This document shows, piece by piece, positions 26,235 to 37,300 of a DNA stretch of 64,000 nt (positions within the stretch are counted from its first letter, which is position 1; every line of letters starts with the position of its first letter). A program made the position numbers and the translations under genes. A model generated the notes under the pieces. It was given only the letters and a program-made list of their open reading frames with translations. It did not search any database and was not told the DNA's origin. Origin of the DNA: Campylobacter ornithocola (GTDB taxonomy: Bacteria > Campylobacterota > Campylobacteria > Campylobacterales > Campylobacteraceae); the NCBI RefSeq assembly GCF_013201605.1, contig NZ_CP053848.1:930001-994000 (forward strand), given 5' to 3'.

Positions 26235-27049
26235 TATTTATATTCCACTTTTGCTTTTTTGCGAAGATCTTCAGCTTTTTTAGTCATAAGTTCTTTAAAT
26301 TCTTCCATCTTGATAGTTCCTTCAATACCAGCTTTTACTTCATTATAACTCATAGTACTTTTTGCTCTTGCATCTTCTTTTAAGATAATATGGTATCCAA
26401 AATCACTTTTAACTGGAGTTTTAGAAATAGTGCCTTTTTTCATGGAAAAAGCTGCATCTGCAAATGGTTTTACCATAGTTGATTCAGCAAACCAACCAAG
26501 ATCACCACCTTGAGCCGATGAGCCTTTATCTATTGATTTTTCTTTTGCAAGCTGAGCAAATTTGTCTGTTAAAGCTTTTCCGCTTAGCTTGTTAAGCTGA
26601 GCTATGATATCTTTAGCTTCTTTTTCATCAGTTACTAAGATATGTCTAGCTTTTACTTGAGCTGGTTTGGTAAATTTATCTTTATTTGATTCATAATATT
26701 TTTTAGCTTTAGAATCATTATTTTTAATTGAATCAAAAATTTTCTTTTGGTAGATATTTACCATTATAGCTTCTTTGGCACGTTCTAATTCTTCTTTATA
26801 TAAAGGATCGCTTTCAATTTTTTGAGCCTTAGCATCCTTTAATACAAGTTGTTGAATGATATATTGATCAATAATTGCTTTTTTTTGTTCAGCTGGTAAA
26901 TCAGTGATTTTAGCACCTCTTAACATAGGAGCAAAAAATTCATTTACTTCTGTATCGCTAATATTGTTTCCATCAAGAGTTGCAACCACTGCAGCATTTA
27001 AACTCAAACCTGTTAATAAAGCCGCAGCAACTAAAGAAATTTTTTTCAT
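26234..27049 (-). CDS. peb4: Periplasmic peptidyl-prolyl isomerase / chaperone Peb4
   Basis: This 271-residue SurA-like parvulin has a signal peptide (MKKISLVAAALLTGLSLNA). An N-terminal helical chaperone region follows, then a PpiC rotamase domain of about residues 130-230 with KARHILVTDEKEAKDI, GGDLGWFAESTMVKPF and SDFGYHIILKE. The protein helps outer-membrane protein folding and was described in C. jejuni as the Peb4 antigen (Cbf2). The ribosome site is AAAGGAAA. It is transcribed with fba. Confidence 0.94.
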   Translation of the reverse strand: MKKISLVAAALLTGLSLNAAVVATLDGNNISDTEVNEFFAPMLRGAKITDLPAEQKKAIIDQYIIQQLVLKDAKAQKIESDPLYKEELERAKEAIMVNIYQKKIFDSIKNNDSKAKKYYESNKDKFTKPAQVKARHILVTDEKEAKDIIAQLNKLSGKALTDKFAQLAKEKSIDKGSSAQGGDLGWFAESTMVKPFADAAFSMKKGTISKTPVKSDFGYHIILKEDARAKSTMSYNEVKAGIEGTIKMEEFKELMTKKAEDLRKKAKVEYK

Positions 27050-27129
27050 TGTTTTTTCCTTTGAAATAGTTTTGTTAATTTTATTATATCTAAACTTTAT
27101 TTAAAGCCGATTAACATACAATAAGTTTT

Positions 27130-27753
27130 ATGAAAAGAAATTTAGAAATCAAAGAATTATTTTTACAACATTTTGGACAGGCAAAGACAGAATTAGTTTT
27201 TAATAATGCCTACGAACTTATAGTTTGTGTTATGCTCTCAGCTCAATGTACCGACAAAAGAGTTAATCTCATCACACCGGATTTATTTAAAACCTACCCT
27301 AGTGTACAAGATTTGGCCAAGGCAAATTTATCATCTTTAAAACTTTTAATTAACTCTTGTTCATTTTATAACAATAAAGCACAAAATTTGATCAAAATGG
27401 CTAAGGCAGTATGCGAACAATTTAACGGTGAAATTCCTATGAATGAACAAGATTTAAAAAGTTTAGCAGGAGTGGGACAAAAAACCGCACATGTTGTTAT
27501 GATTGAATGGTGCGGAGCTAATTGTATGGCTGTAGATACACATGTATTTAGAGTTTCACACAGACTTAATCTTAGTAAGGCTAGAACTCCTGAAGAGACA
27601 GAAAAAGATTTAACTAAAATTTTTAAAGACAATCTAAACTATCTTCATCAAGCCATGGTACTTTTTGGACGCTATACTTGCAAGGCTAAAAATCCTTTAT
27701 GCAAAGAGTGCTTTTTAAATCATTTATGCAAAAGTAAAGATAAGAAAAATTAA
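27130..27753 (+). CDS. nth: Endonuclease III
   Basis: This 207-residue base-excision glycosylase/AP lyase removes oxidised pyrimidines. The helix-hairpin-helix LAGVGQKTAHVVMIEW (near residue 115) contains the catalytic Lys, and AVDTHVFRVSHRL holds the catalytic Asp. The C-terminal four-cysteine cluster CKAKNPLCKECFLNHLC binds [4Fe-4S]. It ends at a strong hairpin. Confidence 0.96.
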   Translation: MKRNLEIKELFLQHFGQAKTELVFNNAYELIVCVMLSAQCTDKRVNLITPDLFKTYPSVQDLAKANLSSLKLLINSCSFYNNKAQNLIKMAKAVCEQFNGEIPMNEQDLKSLAGVGQKTAHVVMIEWCGANCMAVDTHVFRVSHRLNLSKARTPEETEKDLTKIFKDNLNYLHQAMVLFGRYTCKAKNPLCKECFLNHLCKSKDKKN

Positions 27754-27776
27754 TCTAGCAACAAAATGCTAGATTA
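27751..27776. terminator. Bidirectional terminator, nth / gltS
   Basis: TAATCTAGCA and TGCTAGATTA form a 10-bp stem with a 6-nt loop. It starts at the nth stop codon, lies 7 bp from the gltS stop and is followed by ATTTTT on the + strand. Confidence 0.85.
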
Positions 27777-27783
27777 AACATTT

Positions 27784-28992
27784 TTAATGAAAAAATGGCA
27801 AGTACAAAAAAGCATTGATCACTAAAGCATTTACTATATCTATAAAAAATGCACCTACCAAAGGAACAATAATAAATGCCATATGACTCATACCATAATG
27901 ATTAGTAACAGTTTGCATATTTACCATAGCTGTTGGAGTAGCACCTAAACCAAAACCACAATGTCCTGCCGCTAAAACTGCTGCATCATAATCTTTCCCG
28001 CACACTCTAAAAGTAACAAATATAGCATAAGCAGCCATCATAGCAACTTGTACTACTAAAATTACTAGCATTGGTAAAGCAAGGGTAACTAGATCCCAAA
28101 GATTAATAGTCATTAACGCTAAAGCCAAGAATAAAGATAAGCTTACATTACCTAAAACTGATACTTCTCTATCAAACACATGGTGAATTTTTGTAGCTGA
28201 TAAAACATTTCTTAAAACAACACCCACAAAAAGACAATACACAAAAGTTGGTAAAGTAAAACCTGTATTTGTTTTAATATAAGTAGATAAAGCACTACCT
28301 ATTAATAAACACAAAGCAATCAATGCTAAAGACTCTATAAAAGAAGAAGGGGTGATCAATCTTTCTTTTTCTGGAGATTGGAAATTTAAAATTGCATCTT
28401 TATCATCATTTTGTTTTGGAACCACTAATTTATGCTTATTAACCAAATATCTTGCAACAGGACCACCTATGATACCACCTGAAATAAGTCCAAAAGTCGC
28501 ACAAGCAATCGCAACGGTAGTTGCACTAGAATACAAATAAGGCTCTTTAATAAATTCAGCCGCCCAAGCTGCACCTGTACCATGACCACCACTCATTGTA
28601 ACAGAACCTGCTATAAGTCCCATTAGTGGATTTTGCCCCATAGCGCTTGCAACACCTATGCCAACAATATTTTGAGCAAAAAGCAAACCTACAACTACAA
28701 CTAAAAAAATTGCTAATTTCTTACCACCTTTTTTAAGCGAAGCAAAATCAGCCAATAAACCAATACTTGAAAAAAATGCAAGCATTAAAGGATCTTTCAT
28801 AGATTCATCAAATTTAATGTCCAATGAAAAAGAACTATGTAAGATTAAAAGAATAATTGCAGCAATACCACCACCAACAACAGGTTCAGGAATATTATAA
28901 TCTCGAAGGAATTTCACCCTTTTAATAACAAAAACACCTAGAAGCAATACTGCAACCATAGCAACTAAGGTTGCATAAAAATCAAATTTCAT
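27784..28992 (-). CDS. gltS: Sodium/glutamate symporter
   Basis: This 402-residue inner-membrane carrier of the GltS (ESS) family takes up glutamate with Na+. Ten or more helices are visible. The two inverted glycine-rich re-entrant segments are recognisable: SVTMSGGHGTGAAWAAEF near residue 130 and AAGHCGFGLGATPTAMVNM near 343. The ribosome site is AAAAAGGAG. The gene stands alone. A 110-bp A/T-rich spacer separates it from the efflux operon. Confidence 0.93.
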   Translation of the reverse strand: MKFDFYATLVAMVAVLLLGVFVIKRVKFLRDYNIPEPVVGGGIAAIILLILHSSFSLDIKFDESMKDPLMLAFFSSIGLLADFASLKKGGKKLAIFLVVVVGLLFAQNIVGIGVASAMGQNPLMGLIAGSVTMSGGHGTGAAWAAEFIKEPYLYSSATTVAIACATFGLISGGIIGGPVARYLVNKHKLVVPKQNDDKDAILNFQSPEKERLITPSSFIESLALIALCLLIGSALSTYIKTNTGFTLPTFVYCLFVGVVLRNVLSATKIHHVFDREVSVLGNVSLSLFLALALMTINLWDLVTLALPMLVILVVQVAMMAAYAIFVTFRVCGKDYDAAVLAAGHCGFGLGATPTAMVNMQTVTNHYGMSHMAFIIVPLVGAFFIDIVNALVINAFLYLPFFH

Positions 28993-29106
28993 ATTTCTCC
29001 TTTTTGTTTGATTTATCCATTAATTTTATTCTAAATGGCTTTAAAACAATACAAATAATCACATTCTTTATTTAAAACATTACAAAATGAAACATTTTTA
29101 AGTTTT

Positions 29107-30447
29107 TTACTCTGAAATTAACACTATATTATGATATAAATTAATGTTTTTTAATAAAGATAGTTTTGCTCTACTAAGTTCTTGAAACGAGCTAATAAGC
29201 AAAGCGTCTGCATCAAGATAATCTTTTAATTCATTACGACCTAATTCATATTTTTCAAAATATAATTGTGTAATTTTTGCTTGATTAATATTAATATCTT
29301 TTACCAAATTTAACAAATCACTATAATATCTATCATTTTCATAACAAAGCTTAAATTCATTGATAGCTCTTTGTAGCACATCTTTATATTCATATAAGCG
29401 CACTTGATATGCTAATTCAGAAATTTTCACATTTTGTTTTACTCTATAAAAATCTAAAAATGGCAAATCAATAGCAACATTTCCACCTAAGATTAAAAAT
29501 TTAAAACTCTCATCTATATTCTTATTGCTTCCATCTAAATTTCCTAATATTTTTATACTAGGTAAAATATTTTTTTGCACACTTGTATAATCTTTATAAG
29601 AAGCCATAAGTTGATTTAATTTTGCCTGAACTTGTGGCCTATAAGCAAGTATTTTTAAAGCTACATCAAAATTAATTTTTTGCAAAGAAAAATCTTCAAG
29701 AGTATAATTTAGCATTTTATTAATCAAAAAATCATCTTCTTTACCTAATAAATCTTTTAAATTTTTAAAAGTCAAATCTTTATTTTGTAAATTTGTAATG
29801 ATATTTTGCTTAGTATTTAATAAGGATTTTTTGATATTTAAAAGATCAATATACTCAACCTTGCCATAATCAAATTTAGTAGCATAAATTTCTAGCATTT
29901 GCTCAAGATTTCTCAAATGATCATTTAGCAAACGATCAACATCATTAAAATAAATAAATTCAAAGATACTATTAATCGCTAAATTAATCGTATCAAGTTC
30001 TAATGAACGCAACTCATATTCACTTGCTTTTGCTAAAAACTCAGAACTTGCAACTTGATCTGAAATTTTACCATATATATCAAGTTCATAATTTAACATG
30101 ATACCGTTGGAAAAATTATGTGACTCTAAACCATTGTTTAAATTTTTTCTTATATTTGCACCTAAATTTCCACTCAAAGTAGGATAAAGATCTAATTTTA
30201 AAAGTTTATACTTTGCTAAAGTACTCAAAAAATTAACCCTTGCTACATTTAAATCCTTGTTGTTATCAACAATTGCTTTTAAAACATTATTTAAATCTTG
30301 ATTATTATACTTTTCCCACCAAGCCTTACTTGCATTAAATTCTTCAAAATATTCTTTTTTTATATATTCTTGAGATACTTGCTCTAATTTTACACCCATG
30401 CAAGCATTTAAAAAAAAGGCTACAAAACATAGTAAAAATATTCTCAT
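29107..30447 (-). CDS. Outer-membrane efflux lipoprotein (TolC/NodT-like)
   Basis: This 446-residue protein begins MRIFLLCFVAFFLNAC, a lipoprotein signal peptide with the lipid-bearing Cys at residue 16. The rest is the duplicated helical OEP repeat with the beta-barrel segment of NodT-type channels. The start at 30447 has AAAGGAA; an extension to 30468 overlaps macB and lacks a site. It follows MacA and MacB and would form the outer-membrane duct of this tripartite pump. Having its own outer-membrane gene in the operon differs from E. coli MacAB, which borrows TolC. Confidence 0.86.
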   Translation of the reverse strand: MRIFLLCFVAFFLNACMGVKLEQVSQEYIKKEYFEEFNASKAWWEKYNNQDLNNVLKAIVDNNKDLNVARVNFLSTLAKYKLLKLDLYPTLSGNLGANIRKNLNNGLESHNFSNGIMLNYELDIYGKISDQVASSEFLAKASEYELRSLELDTINLAINSIFEFIYFNDVDRLLNDHLRNLEQMLEIYATKFDYGKVEYIDLLNIKKSLLNTKQNIITNLQNKDLTFKNLKDLLGKEDDFLINKMLNYTLEDFSLQKINFDVALKILAYRPQVQAKLNQLMASYKDYTSVQKNILPSIKILGNLDGSNKNIDESFKFLILGGNVAIDLPFLDFYRVKQNVKISELAYQVRLYEYKDVLQRAINEFKLCYENDRYYSDLLNLVKDININQAKITQLYFEKYELGRNELKDYLDADALLISSFQELSRAKLSLLKNINLYHNIVLISE

Positions 30448-30448
30448 T

Positions 30449-32380
30449 TTATTCCTTTGACAAAGCACTAATAGGATTTAAATTCGCAGCATTTTTAGCT
30501 GGAAAAAATCCAAAAATAACACCAATTAAAACAGAACTTAAAAGTCCTAAAAATACTGAATTTAATGAAAGAATCATAGTAAAGCCAATATTTAACGAAT
30601 TAAACACTTCAATAATCACAAAAGAAAGCATTACTCCAAAAATAGCACCCAAGGAGCAAATCAACACAGCTTCAATTAAAAATTGCATTAAAATATCTTC
30701 TTTTCTAGCTCCAATAGCCATTCTTACACCAATTTCTCTTGTACGCTCACTCACCGAAACTAACATAATATTCATTACACCAATACCACCTACTATCAAA
30801 GACACCACTGCAATAGAAGAAATTAACAAGGTTAAAGTGGCAGTATTTTCCTCTATAGCATTTTTAATCGCATCTGAATTAATAGTGAAAAAATCTTTTT
30901 TACCGCGTTTAATTTCTAAAATTTTTACCATTGCTTCTTCAGCTAAAGCTGGATTTACCTCATCTTTTACTTTAGTTACTATAGCTCTTATTTGTTTATC
31001 ACCTGTGATTTTATTCATTAAAGTTGTATAAGGAGTGTAAATTTTAATGGTATTTTCATCTGGCTTAAAGCCTTTATTATCCCTTTCTTTCTTTAAAACC
31101 CCAACTATAGTTAAAGGTTGTTTATCAAAGATGATACTTTTTCCCAAAACATTTTTAGCACCATCATTGTCAAATAAAAATCTCAGAGCATTTTCATCAA
31201 CTATACAAATATTAGAATTATCTTTGATATCTTCATTGTTAATAAATCTACCATCTACCATCACAAAACCTCTAAGTCTTAAATGATTTGGTCCTACTCC
31301 ATGAATTCTAGCTTGTAAAGAATTATTCTTATAAGTTACAACCCCTACTTTACCCACATCTGCTTCAACAGCTTCTAAATAAGGCAAAGAATTTAAAGTT
31401 TTTAAATCACTTAAGTTAAGCCTTGTTCTACCTGATCTGATGTCTCCTAAGCCACGCCCTGAAACAACCTCTATAGTATTAGTTCCTATGGAACTAATAG
31501 AAGCAAGTATGTTTTGCTGAGCTCCAAGACCCAAAGCAACCACGCAAACAACTGAGGCTATACCTATTATAATACCAAGCATAGTAAGCAAAGAGCGAAG
31601 CTTATGTGCTATGATGGCAGCTATAGACATTTTTAAACTTTCAAAAAGCTGATTTTTAAGTAAATTAAAACTTTTTTTCTCTTTTGGCATTAATTTAGCT
31701 GTAAAATATTCTGCTTTTTTTGCACCATTATCACTAATAATCTTACCATCTTTGATTTCTATAACCCTTTTTGCTCTAGCTGCAATTTCTCTATCATGAG
31801 TTACTAAAACTACAGTATGTCCTTGCTCGTTTAATTTATTTAAAATTTCTAAAACTATTTTACCGCTTTTAGAATCAAGTGCGCCTGTTGGCTCATCTGC
31901 TAAAATAAGTTCCCCGCCATTCATTAAAGCTCTTGCTATGGAAACTCTTTGCTGTTGCCCACCACTTAATTCATTTGGTCTAGAAAATTCTTTATGATCA
32001 AGTTCTAAAAAAGAAAGTAATTCTTTAGCTCTTTGCAAGCGTTCTTGTTTATTTTTACCCGCATAAACAGCTGGTAAAGCTACATTATCTTTAGCACTTA
32101 AAAGACTAAGTAAGTTATATCTTTGAAAAATAAAGCCAATTTTTTCGCGTCTAATCCTTGCTTTTTCATCTTTGCTTAAACTAGTAACTTCAAATTGATC
32201 TAAAAAATATTTCCCACTACTTGGCTCATCAAGTGTGCCTATAATATTTAAAAGAGAAGTTTTTCCACTACCTGATTGTCCAATGATTGCTACAAATTCT
32301 CCTTTTTGAATGCAAAGATTAATATTTTCTAAAATAACTGTATTGTTAATCTTTTTTTGTACATTTTCTAAGTATATCAT
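30449..32380 (-). CDS. macB: MacB-type ABC transporter (ATPase + permease)
   Basis: This 643-residue fusion has an N-terminal ABC ATPase (Walker [14 protein letters not shown] near residue 34, signature [16 protein letters not shown] near 145, Walker [17 protein letters not shown] near 165). A first helix is near 260-290, followed by a large periplasmic MacB domain, and three C-terminal helices of the FtsX-like permease lie near 520-640. MacB pumps drive export of macrolides, peptides or lipoproteins from the periplasm using cytosolic ATP. Its start overlaps the macA stop by 4 bp. Confidence 0.95.
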   Translation of the reverse strand: MIYLENVQKKINNTVILENINLCIQKGEFVAIIGQSGSGKTSLLNIIGTLDEPSSGKYFLDQFEVTSLSKDEKARIRREKIGFIFQRYNLLSLLSAKDNVALPAVYAGKNKQERLQRAKELLSFLELDHKEFSRPNELSGGQQQRVSIARALMNGGELILADEPTGALDSKSGKIVLEILNKLNEQGHTVVLVTHDREIAARAKRVIEIKDGKIISDNGAKKAEYFTAKLMPKEKKSFNLLKNQLFESLKMSIAAIIAHKLRSLLTMLGIIIGIASVVCVVALGLGAQQNILASISSIGTNTIEVVSGRGLGDIRSGRTRLNLSDLKTLNSLPYLEAVEADVGKVGVVTYKNNSLQARIHGVGPNHLRLRGFVMVDGRFINNEDIKDNSNICIVDENALRFLFDNDGAKNVLGKSIIFDKQPLTIVGVLKKERDNKGFKPDENTIKIYTPYTTLMNKITGDKQIRAIVTKVKDEVNPALAEEAMVKILEIKRGKKDFFTINSDAIKNAIEENTATLTLLISSIAVVSLIVGGIGVMNIMLVSVSERTREIGVRMAIGARKEDILMQFLIEAVLICSLGAIFGVMLSFVIIEVFNSLNIGFTMILSLNSVFLGLLSSVLIGVIFGFFPAKNAANLNPISALSKE

Positions 32381-33510
32381 TTTTTATTTTTACCTATGAT
32401 GATCAAATCACCTTCATTTATTCCATCTAAAATTTGAGTATTTAAACTGTCTTTAATACCTAATTTTACAGGTGTTTTTATACTTATATTATTTGCTTTT
32501 AAGATTTCTACATAATAACCATTTGAATCACTCTTTATTGCTAAAGTTGGTATAATTAAAGTATCATTTTCTGTTTTAATGGCGATTTCATTTTCTGTGC
32601 TCATACCTATGCGTAAAAAATTATTATCATTTTTCACAAAAACTCTAGCATAATAATACACAGCACTAGAACTTGTGTTAGAATTTGAATTTAAATTAGT
32701 ATTGCTTGTCGCATCTGTTATGGTAGTATTTGCCGGATCAATACTTGAGATAATAGCTTCATATTTTTTATCTGGTTCATTCAAAATACTAAATTTAACT
32801 TTTTTTCCTATACTAATTTTATTTATATCAGCTTCAGCTATTTGCATGCGAATTTCCATTTCACTTAAATCAGCCAAACGCACTATACTTGGTGTGTTTT
32901 GATTTGCATTTACAGTTTGACCTTCTTCAACAGCTACGTTGATAATTTCGCCTTTACTAGGTGCAGTTATCGTAGTATAAGCTAAATCTTTTTGAGCATT
33001 TTTTAAAGAAATTTCAAGTTGAGTTGTTTGAGCTTTTAAATCAGCTACATTAGCTTTTAAGGCATAAAAAGTATTTTTTAAATTTTCAAGATTTTCTAAA
33101 GAAGTGGCTTTTTTTTCATAAAGCTTTTGTTCTCTTTGATATTGTTTGGTAGCTATATCAAGGGCTATTTTTTTACTTTCTAAATTTGCTTTTGCACTTT
33201 CAAGCTGAGCTTTTGTAATATCTAAATCATTTTGCTGTTTATCTTTGTCAATTTGTGCTATTAAATCGCCCTCATTAACATGATCGCCCAATTTCACATA
33301 AAGCTTAGTAATTTGTCCACTAACTTGTGCACCAACATCTACTTGAGTTTTTGCATAAACTTCACCAATTGCTTCTATACTTTGAGTAATATCTTGTTTT
33401 TTAACTTCATAAGTTAGGTAATTATATTCTTCTTTTTTTGCAAAAAAGAAAAAATACACCCCACCAATGAGTATAATCAAAAATACACTTAAATAAATTA
33501 TTTTTTTCAT
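32377..33510 (-). CDS. macA: MacA-type periplasmic adaptor
   Basis: This 377-residue membrane-fusion protein has a single N-terminal anchor ([20 protein letters not shown]). Lipoyl-like halves surround a helical hairpin of about residues 80-160 ([20 protein letters not shown] segment, then a long Lys/Glu-rich coil). [22 protein letters not shown] is the second lipoyl half. The beta-barrel segment contains an unusual Asn/Ser/Thr-rich loop ([14 protein letters not shown]). First gene of the MacA-MacB-outer-membrane operon. Confidence 0.93.
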   Translation of the reverse strand: MKKIIYLSVFLIILIGGVYFFFFAKKEEYNYLTYEVKKQDITQSIEAIGEVYAKTQVDVGAQVSGQITKLYVKLGDHVNEGDLIAQIDKDKQQNDLDITKAQLESAKANLESKKIALDIATKQYQREQKLYEKKATSLENLENLKNTFYALKANVADLKAQTTQLEISLKNAQKDLAYTTITAPSKGEIINVAVEEGQTVNANQNTPSIVRLADLSEMEIRMQIAEADINKISIGKKVKFSILNEPDKKYEAIISSIDPANTTITDATSNTNLNSNSNTSSSAVYYYARVFVKNDNNFLRIGMSTENEIAIKTENDTLIIPTLAIKSDSNGYYVEILKANNISIKTPVKLGIKDSLNTQILDGINEGDLIIIGKNKK

Positions 33511-33609
33511 TTTTTACCTTTTTAAAATTAATATTAAAACATTTTTGTGAAGCAAAAATAAAATTATATCAACAAAATATAATTTTAACATTTTTCAAAG
33601 CATTTAAAA

Positions 33610-33615
33610 TATAAT
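33610..33615 (+). promoter_or_regulatory. Candidate -10 box of the nitroreductase gene
   Basis: TATAAT lies 24 bp before the ATG at 33639, in the 128-bp divergent spacer with macA. The spacer is otherwise A/T-rich without other clear signals. Confidence 0.4.
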
Positions 33616-33638
33616 ATAAAACAAAAAAAGGAATACCA

Positions 33639-34247
33639 ATGAAAAACTATTTAAAATTAATGCAAAATCGCTCTTCAATACGATCATACACCAAAGAAAA
33701 AATTTCTAGAGAAAATTTAGAATACATTTTGGAATGTGCTAGATTATCACCTAGTTCTTTAGGGCTTGAACCATGGAAATTTTTAGTCTTTCAAAAAGAT
33801 AAAAACAAACAAGAAATTGCCAAAATAGCTAATAATCAAAGCCATGTAGCAAATTGTGCTGCTATTATAGTTGTGATTTCAAGGGCTGATTTTAAAGATT
33901 ATTTTGAAGAAAAACTAAAAAAACGTGGTTTAAATCAAGAAGATTTAAACAAACGCTTGCAAACTTATAAACCATTTTTAGAAGCAATGGATTTAGAACA
34001 AAGTTTTATTTATGCAAAAGAACAAAGCTATATAGCTATAACAAATATTGTTAACGCTGCTTATAGTTTAAATTTAGGCTCATGTATCATCGGTGGATTT
34101 AATAAAGAAAAAATCAATCAATATTTAAATTTAGACACTACCAAACAAAGAGTATCTATGCTTATTACTCTAGGACATATCCAAGAAAATATTAGCGTAG
34201 AAAAAGCTCGTTTTGCATTTGATGAAGTGGTAGAATTTAAAGATTAA
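33639..34247 (+). CDS. Nitroreductase-family NAD(P)H oxidoreductase
   Basis: This 202-residue FMN-dependent protein of the nitroreductase superfamily has NRSSIRSYTKEKIS at residues 10-23 and LECARLSPSSLGLEPWKFLVF at 32-52, the usual FMN phosphate contacts. NLGSCIIGGFNKEKINQYL near 146 is also typical and resembles Helicobacter/Campylobacter RdxA. RdxA-like enzymes can activate metronidazole, but the physiological role is uncertain. The ribosome site is AAAAGGAA. Confidence 0.85.
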   Translation: MKNYLKLMQNRSSIRSYTKEKISRENLEYILECARLSPSSLGLEPWKFLVFQKDKNKQEIAKIANNQSHVANCAAIIVVISRADFKDYFEEKLKKRGLNQEDLNKRLQTYKPFLEAMDLEQSFIYAKEQSYIAITNIVNAAYSLNLGSCIIGGFNKEKINQYLNLDTTKQRVSMLITLGHIQENISVEKARFAFDEVVEFKD

Positions 34248-34256
34248 TCAAATATC

Positions 34257-34313
34257 AAAACTCCATTTAAATTTTATATAATAAAATAATATTTTAAAAT
34301 AAAATGGAGTTTT
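34257..34313 (+). repeat. Inverted repeat across the leader of the acyltransferase fusion gene
   Basis: AAAACTCCATTT (34257-34268) and AAATGGAGTTTT (34302-34313) are perfect 12-bp inverted arms 33 nt apart, with further partial pairing inside. The right arm holds GGAG (34306-34309), the ribosome site for the ATG at 34316. A candidate -10 box (TATAAT, 34277-34282) lies between the arms. Read-through transcripts from the gene upstream would fold and hide the ribosome site, whereas transcripts started at the inner promoter would not. Confidence 0.5.
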
Positions 34314-34315
34314 TA

Positions 34316-37300
34316 ATGCAAGAAAAATTTTTAAAGATTTTTGGCGTATTGCCATTTTTAACAGTAGCTTTTATTAATGCTTTTGTAGATTTAGGACACA
34401 AAATCATTATACAAAACACTATCTATAAATTTTACGAAGATAGCACTCAGCTTTTTCTAACTGCTATTGTCAATGCTTTAATGCTTTTACCTTTTATCCT
34501 TATGCTTTCGCCTTCTGGATTTTTAGCAGATAAATTTCCTAAAAATAAAATCATGAAAATATCCGCATTATTTTCAGTCATATTAACCTGTATTATTTGT
34601 TTGTGTTATTATCTTGGGGCATTTTGGCTTGCCTTTATAATGACTTTTATCATGGGAGTGCAATCTGCCTTATATTCTCCTGCAAAATATGGCTTTATAA
34701 AAGAATTAGTAGGAAAAGAACTTTTGGCTATGGGAAATGGAGCTGTAAATGCTGTAAGTATTGTGGCTATTTTAGCCGGTATGGCGGTATTTTCCCTAAG
34801 TTTTGAAATACTTTTTGAGCCGAATTTTAATACTCCTTCAGATATTTTAACACAAATTGCACCTTTGGGTTTTGTACTAATAGCTTTTGCTTTATTAGAA
34901 CTTTTTTTAGCCTATAAACTTCCTAGTTTAAAAGAAGAAAATAAAAACTTAAGTTTTGATAAAAAACAATATTTTCAAGGAAAGCTTTTAGTGTCTAATT
35001 TAAAAACAATATTTTCTCATAAAATCATTTGGCTTTGTATTGTAGGAATTTCGTTTTTTTGGGCTATATCACAGCTTTATTTAGTGAGTTTTCCTATATA
35101 TGCAAAAAATGATCTTTTTATAGAAAATACTTTTTATGTGCAATGCTCTTTAGCTTTTTCTGGTATAGGGGTGATTATAGGATCACTTATTAGCGGTAAG
35201 TTTTCTAAAAATTACATCGAATTAGGCCTTATACCGCTAGGTGCTTTAGGGGTTTTTCTAATGAGTATTTTAATACCATTTTTAGAAACTTTACTAAGCT
35301 ATAGTGTGGTGTTTTTTATTTTTGGTTTAAGTGGAGCATTTTTTATCATACCTTTAAACTCTCTCATACAATTTCACTCTAGAGAAAACGAATTGGGAAA
35401 AGTTTTAGCAGGAAATAATTTTGTACAAAATATTTTTATGTTAGGGTTTTTAGCACTAGCTACTTTTAGTGCTTATTTAGAAATACAAGTAATAAATTTA
35501 TTTTATTTTATTATAGCAGTAGCATTTTTTGGAAGTATCTATGTGCTAAGTAAATTACCTTTTTCTTTAGTACGTTTGTTAATGAGTATGGCATTTTTTC
35601 AACGTTATCGTTTATTGGTAGAAGGTTTTGAGAATATTCCTGAAAAAGGTGGAGCATTATTGCTTGGTAATCATATATCTTTTATAGACTGGGCTATAGT
35701 GCAAATGGCTATACCAAGAAAAATCTATTTTGTTATGGAAAAAAGCATTTATTCTAAGTGGTATATTAAAATTTTTCTTGATAAATTTGGAGTTATTCCT
35801 GTTTCAAGCACTTCTAGTAAATCAAGCTTAGAGCTTATTGCTATGCATATTAAAAATGGAAATTTAGTTTGTCTTTTTCCAGAAGGTGTGCTTTCACGCC
35901 ATGGTCAACTAAATGAATTTAAAGGTGGTTTTGAGTTAGTTTGCTCAAAATTAGAAGAACAAGATGGAGTGATTTTGCCTTTTTATATTAGAGGACTTTG
36001 GGGAAGCACTTTTTCAAGAAGTGATGAAGAATTTTCAGCAAGAAATCGTAAAATAAGTAAAAGAAAAATCGCCATTGCTTTTGGAAAAAGTTTACCAATA
36101 CACTCTAAAAAAGAAGTAGTTAAAGCAAAGGTTTTTGAACTTTCTTTTATTGCTTGGAAATCTCAATGTGAAAGTATGCATACCATAGCTAGAGCTTGGA
36201 TAGATAGTGCTAAAAGAAATTTAAGTCAAATTGCTATTGTTGATCCTTTAATAGGTGGTATTACTTATAGAAAAATGCTTGCTTTAAGCTTGATTTTTAG
36301 TTCTTTTATAAAAAACAGATCACATGAACTAAACATACAACCTATTCAGGGAAGCTATACTCCAAAAGAAGAATGTATAGGAATTTTACTCCCTGCTTCT
36401 ATGGCTAGCTCCCTTTGCAATCTAGCTGTATTACTTGCAAATAAAATCGTGGTAAATTTAAATTTCACAGCAGGTGTAAAAGCGATTAATCAAGCTATTC
36501 AAAGCTCTCAAATTCAACAAATTTATACTTCTAGAAAATTTATGGAAAAACTAGAGAATAAAGGTATAAAATTAGAATTTGAAGAACATGTTAGAATCAT
36601 CTTTATGGAAGATGTTATCGCAAGCTTTAAAAGACAAAAACTCAAAATCTTTTCTATACTTGCTTTAGTAAGCATCTTACCTACTTGTTTAATAAAGGCA
36701 TTATTTGCACCTAATAAGCAAAACCTTGCCATAGCTGCTATATTATTTAGTAGCGGTAGTGAGGGAGCACCTAAGGGGGTAATGCTAAACAATCGCAATA
36801 TCTTAAGCAATATAGCTCAAATTTCAGATGTATTATGTGCAAAAAATGAAGATGTTGTTTTATCTTCTTTACCACCTTTTCATGCTTTTGGATTAACTGT
36901 AACTACTTTTATGCCTTTACTAGAAGGAATTAAAAGCATAACACATGCTGATCCAACAGATGCACTAGGTGTAGCAAAAGCTATAGTAAAAAATAATGTT
37001 AGCATTATGTGTGCTACTTCAACTTTTTTAGGTATTTATGCAAGAAATAAAAAACTTGATGCAATTATGTTTGAAAGCTTAAGGATTATCGTCTCAGGTG
37101 CTGAAAAACTCAAAAGTGAAGTAAGAAGTGCTTTTGAGATGAAATTTAAAAAACCTATCTTTGAAGGCTATGGGGCTACTGAAACCACTCCGGTTGCAAG
37201 TGTAAATTTACCAAATAAATTTGATTCTGATTATTGGATTTTACACCGTGCAAATAAAGAAGGCAGTGTAGGCATGCCTTTGCCAGGAAGTGCTATACGC

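Noticed and set aside
34304..34315. ATG at 34304 as start of the acyltransferase fusion
   Set aside because: It has no ribosome site and contains the GGAG that serves the ATG at 34316.
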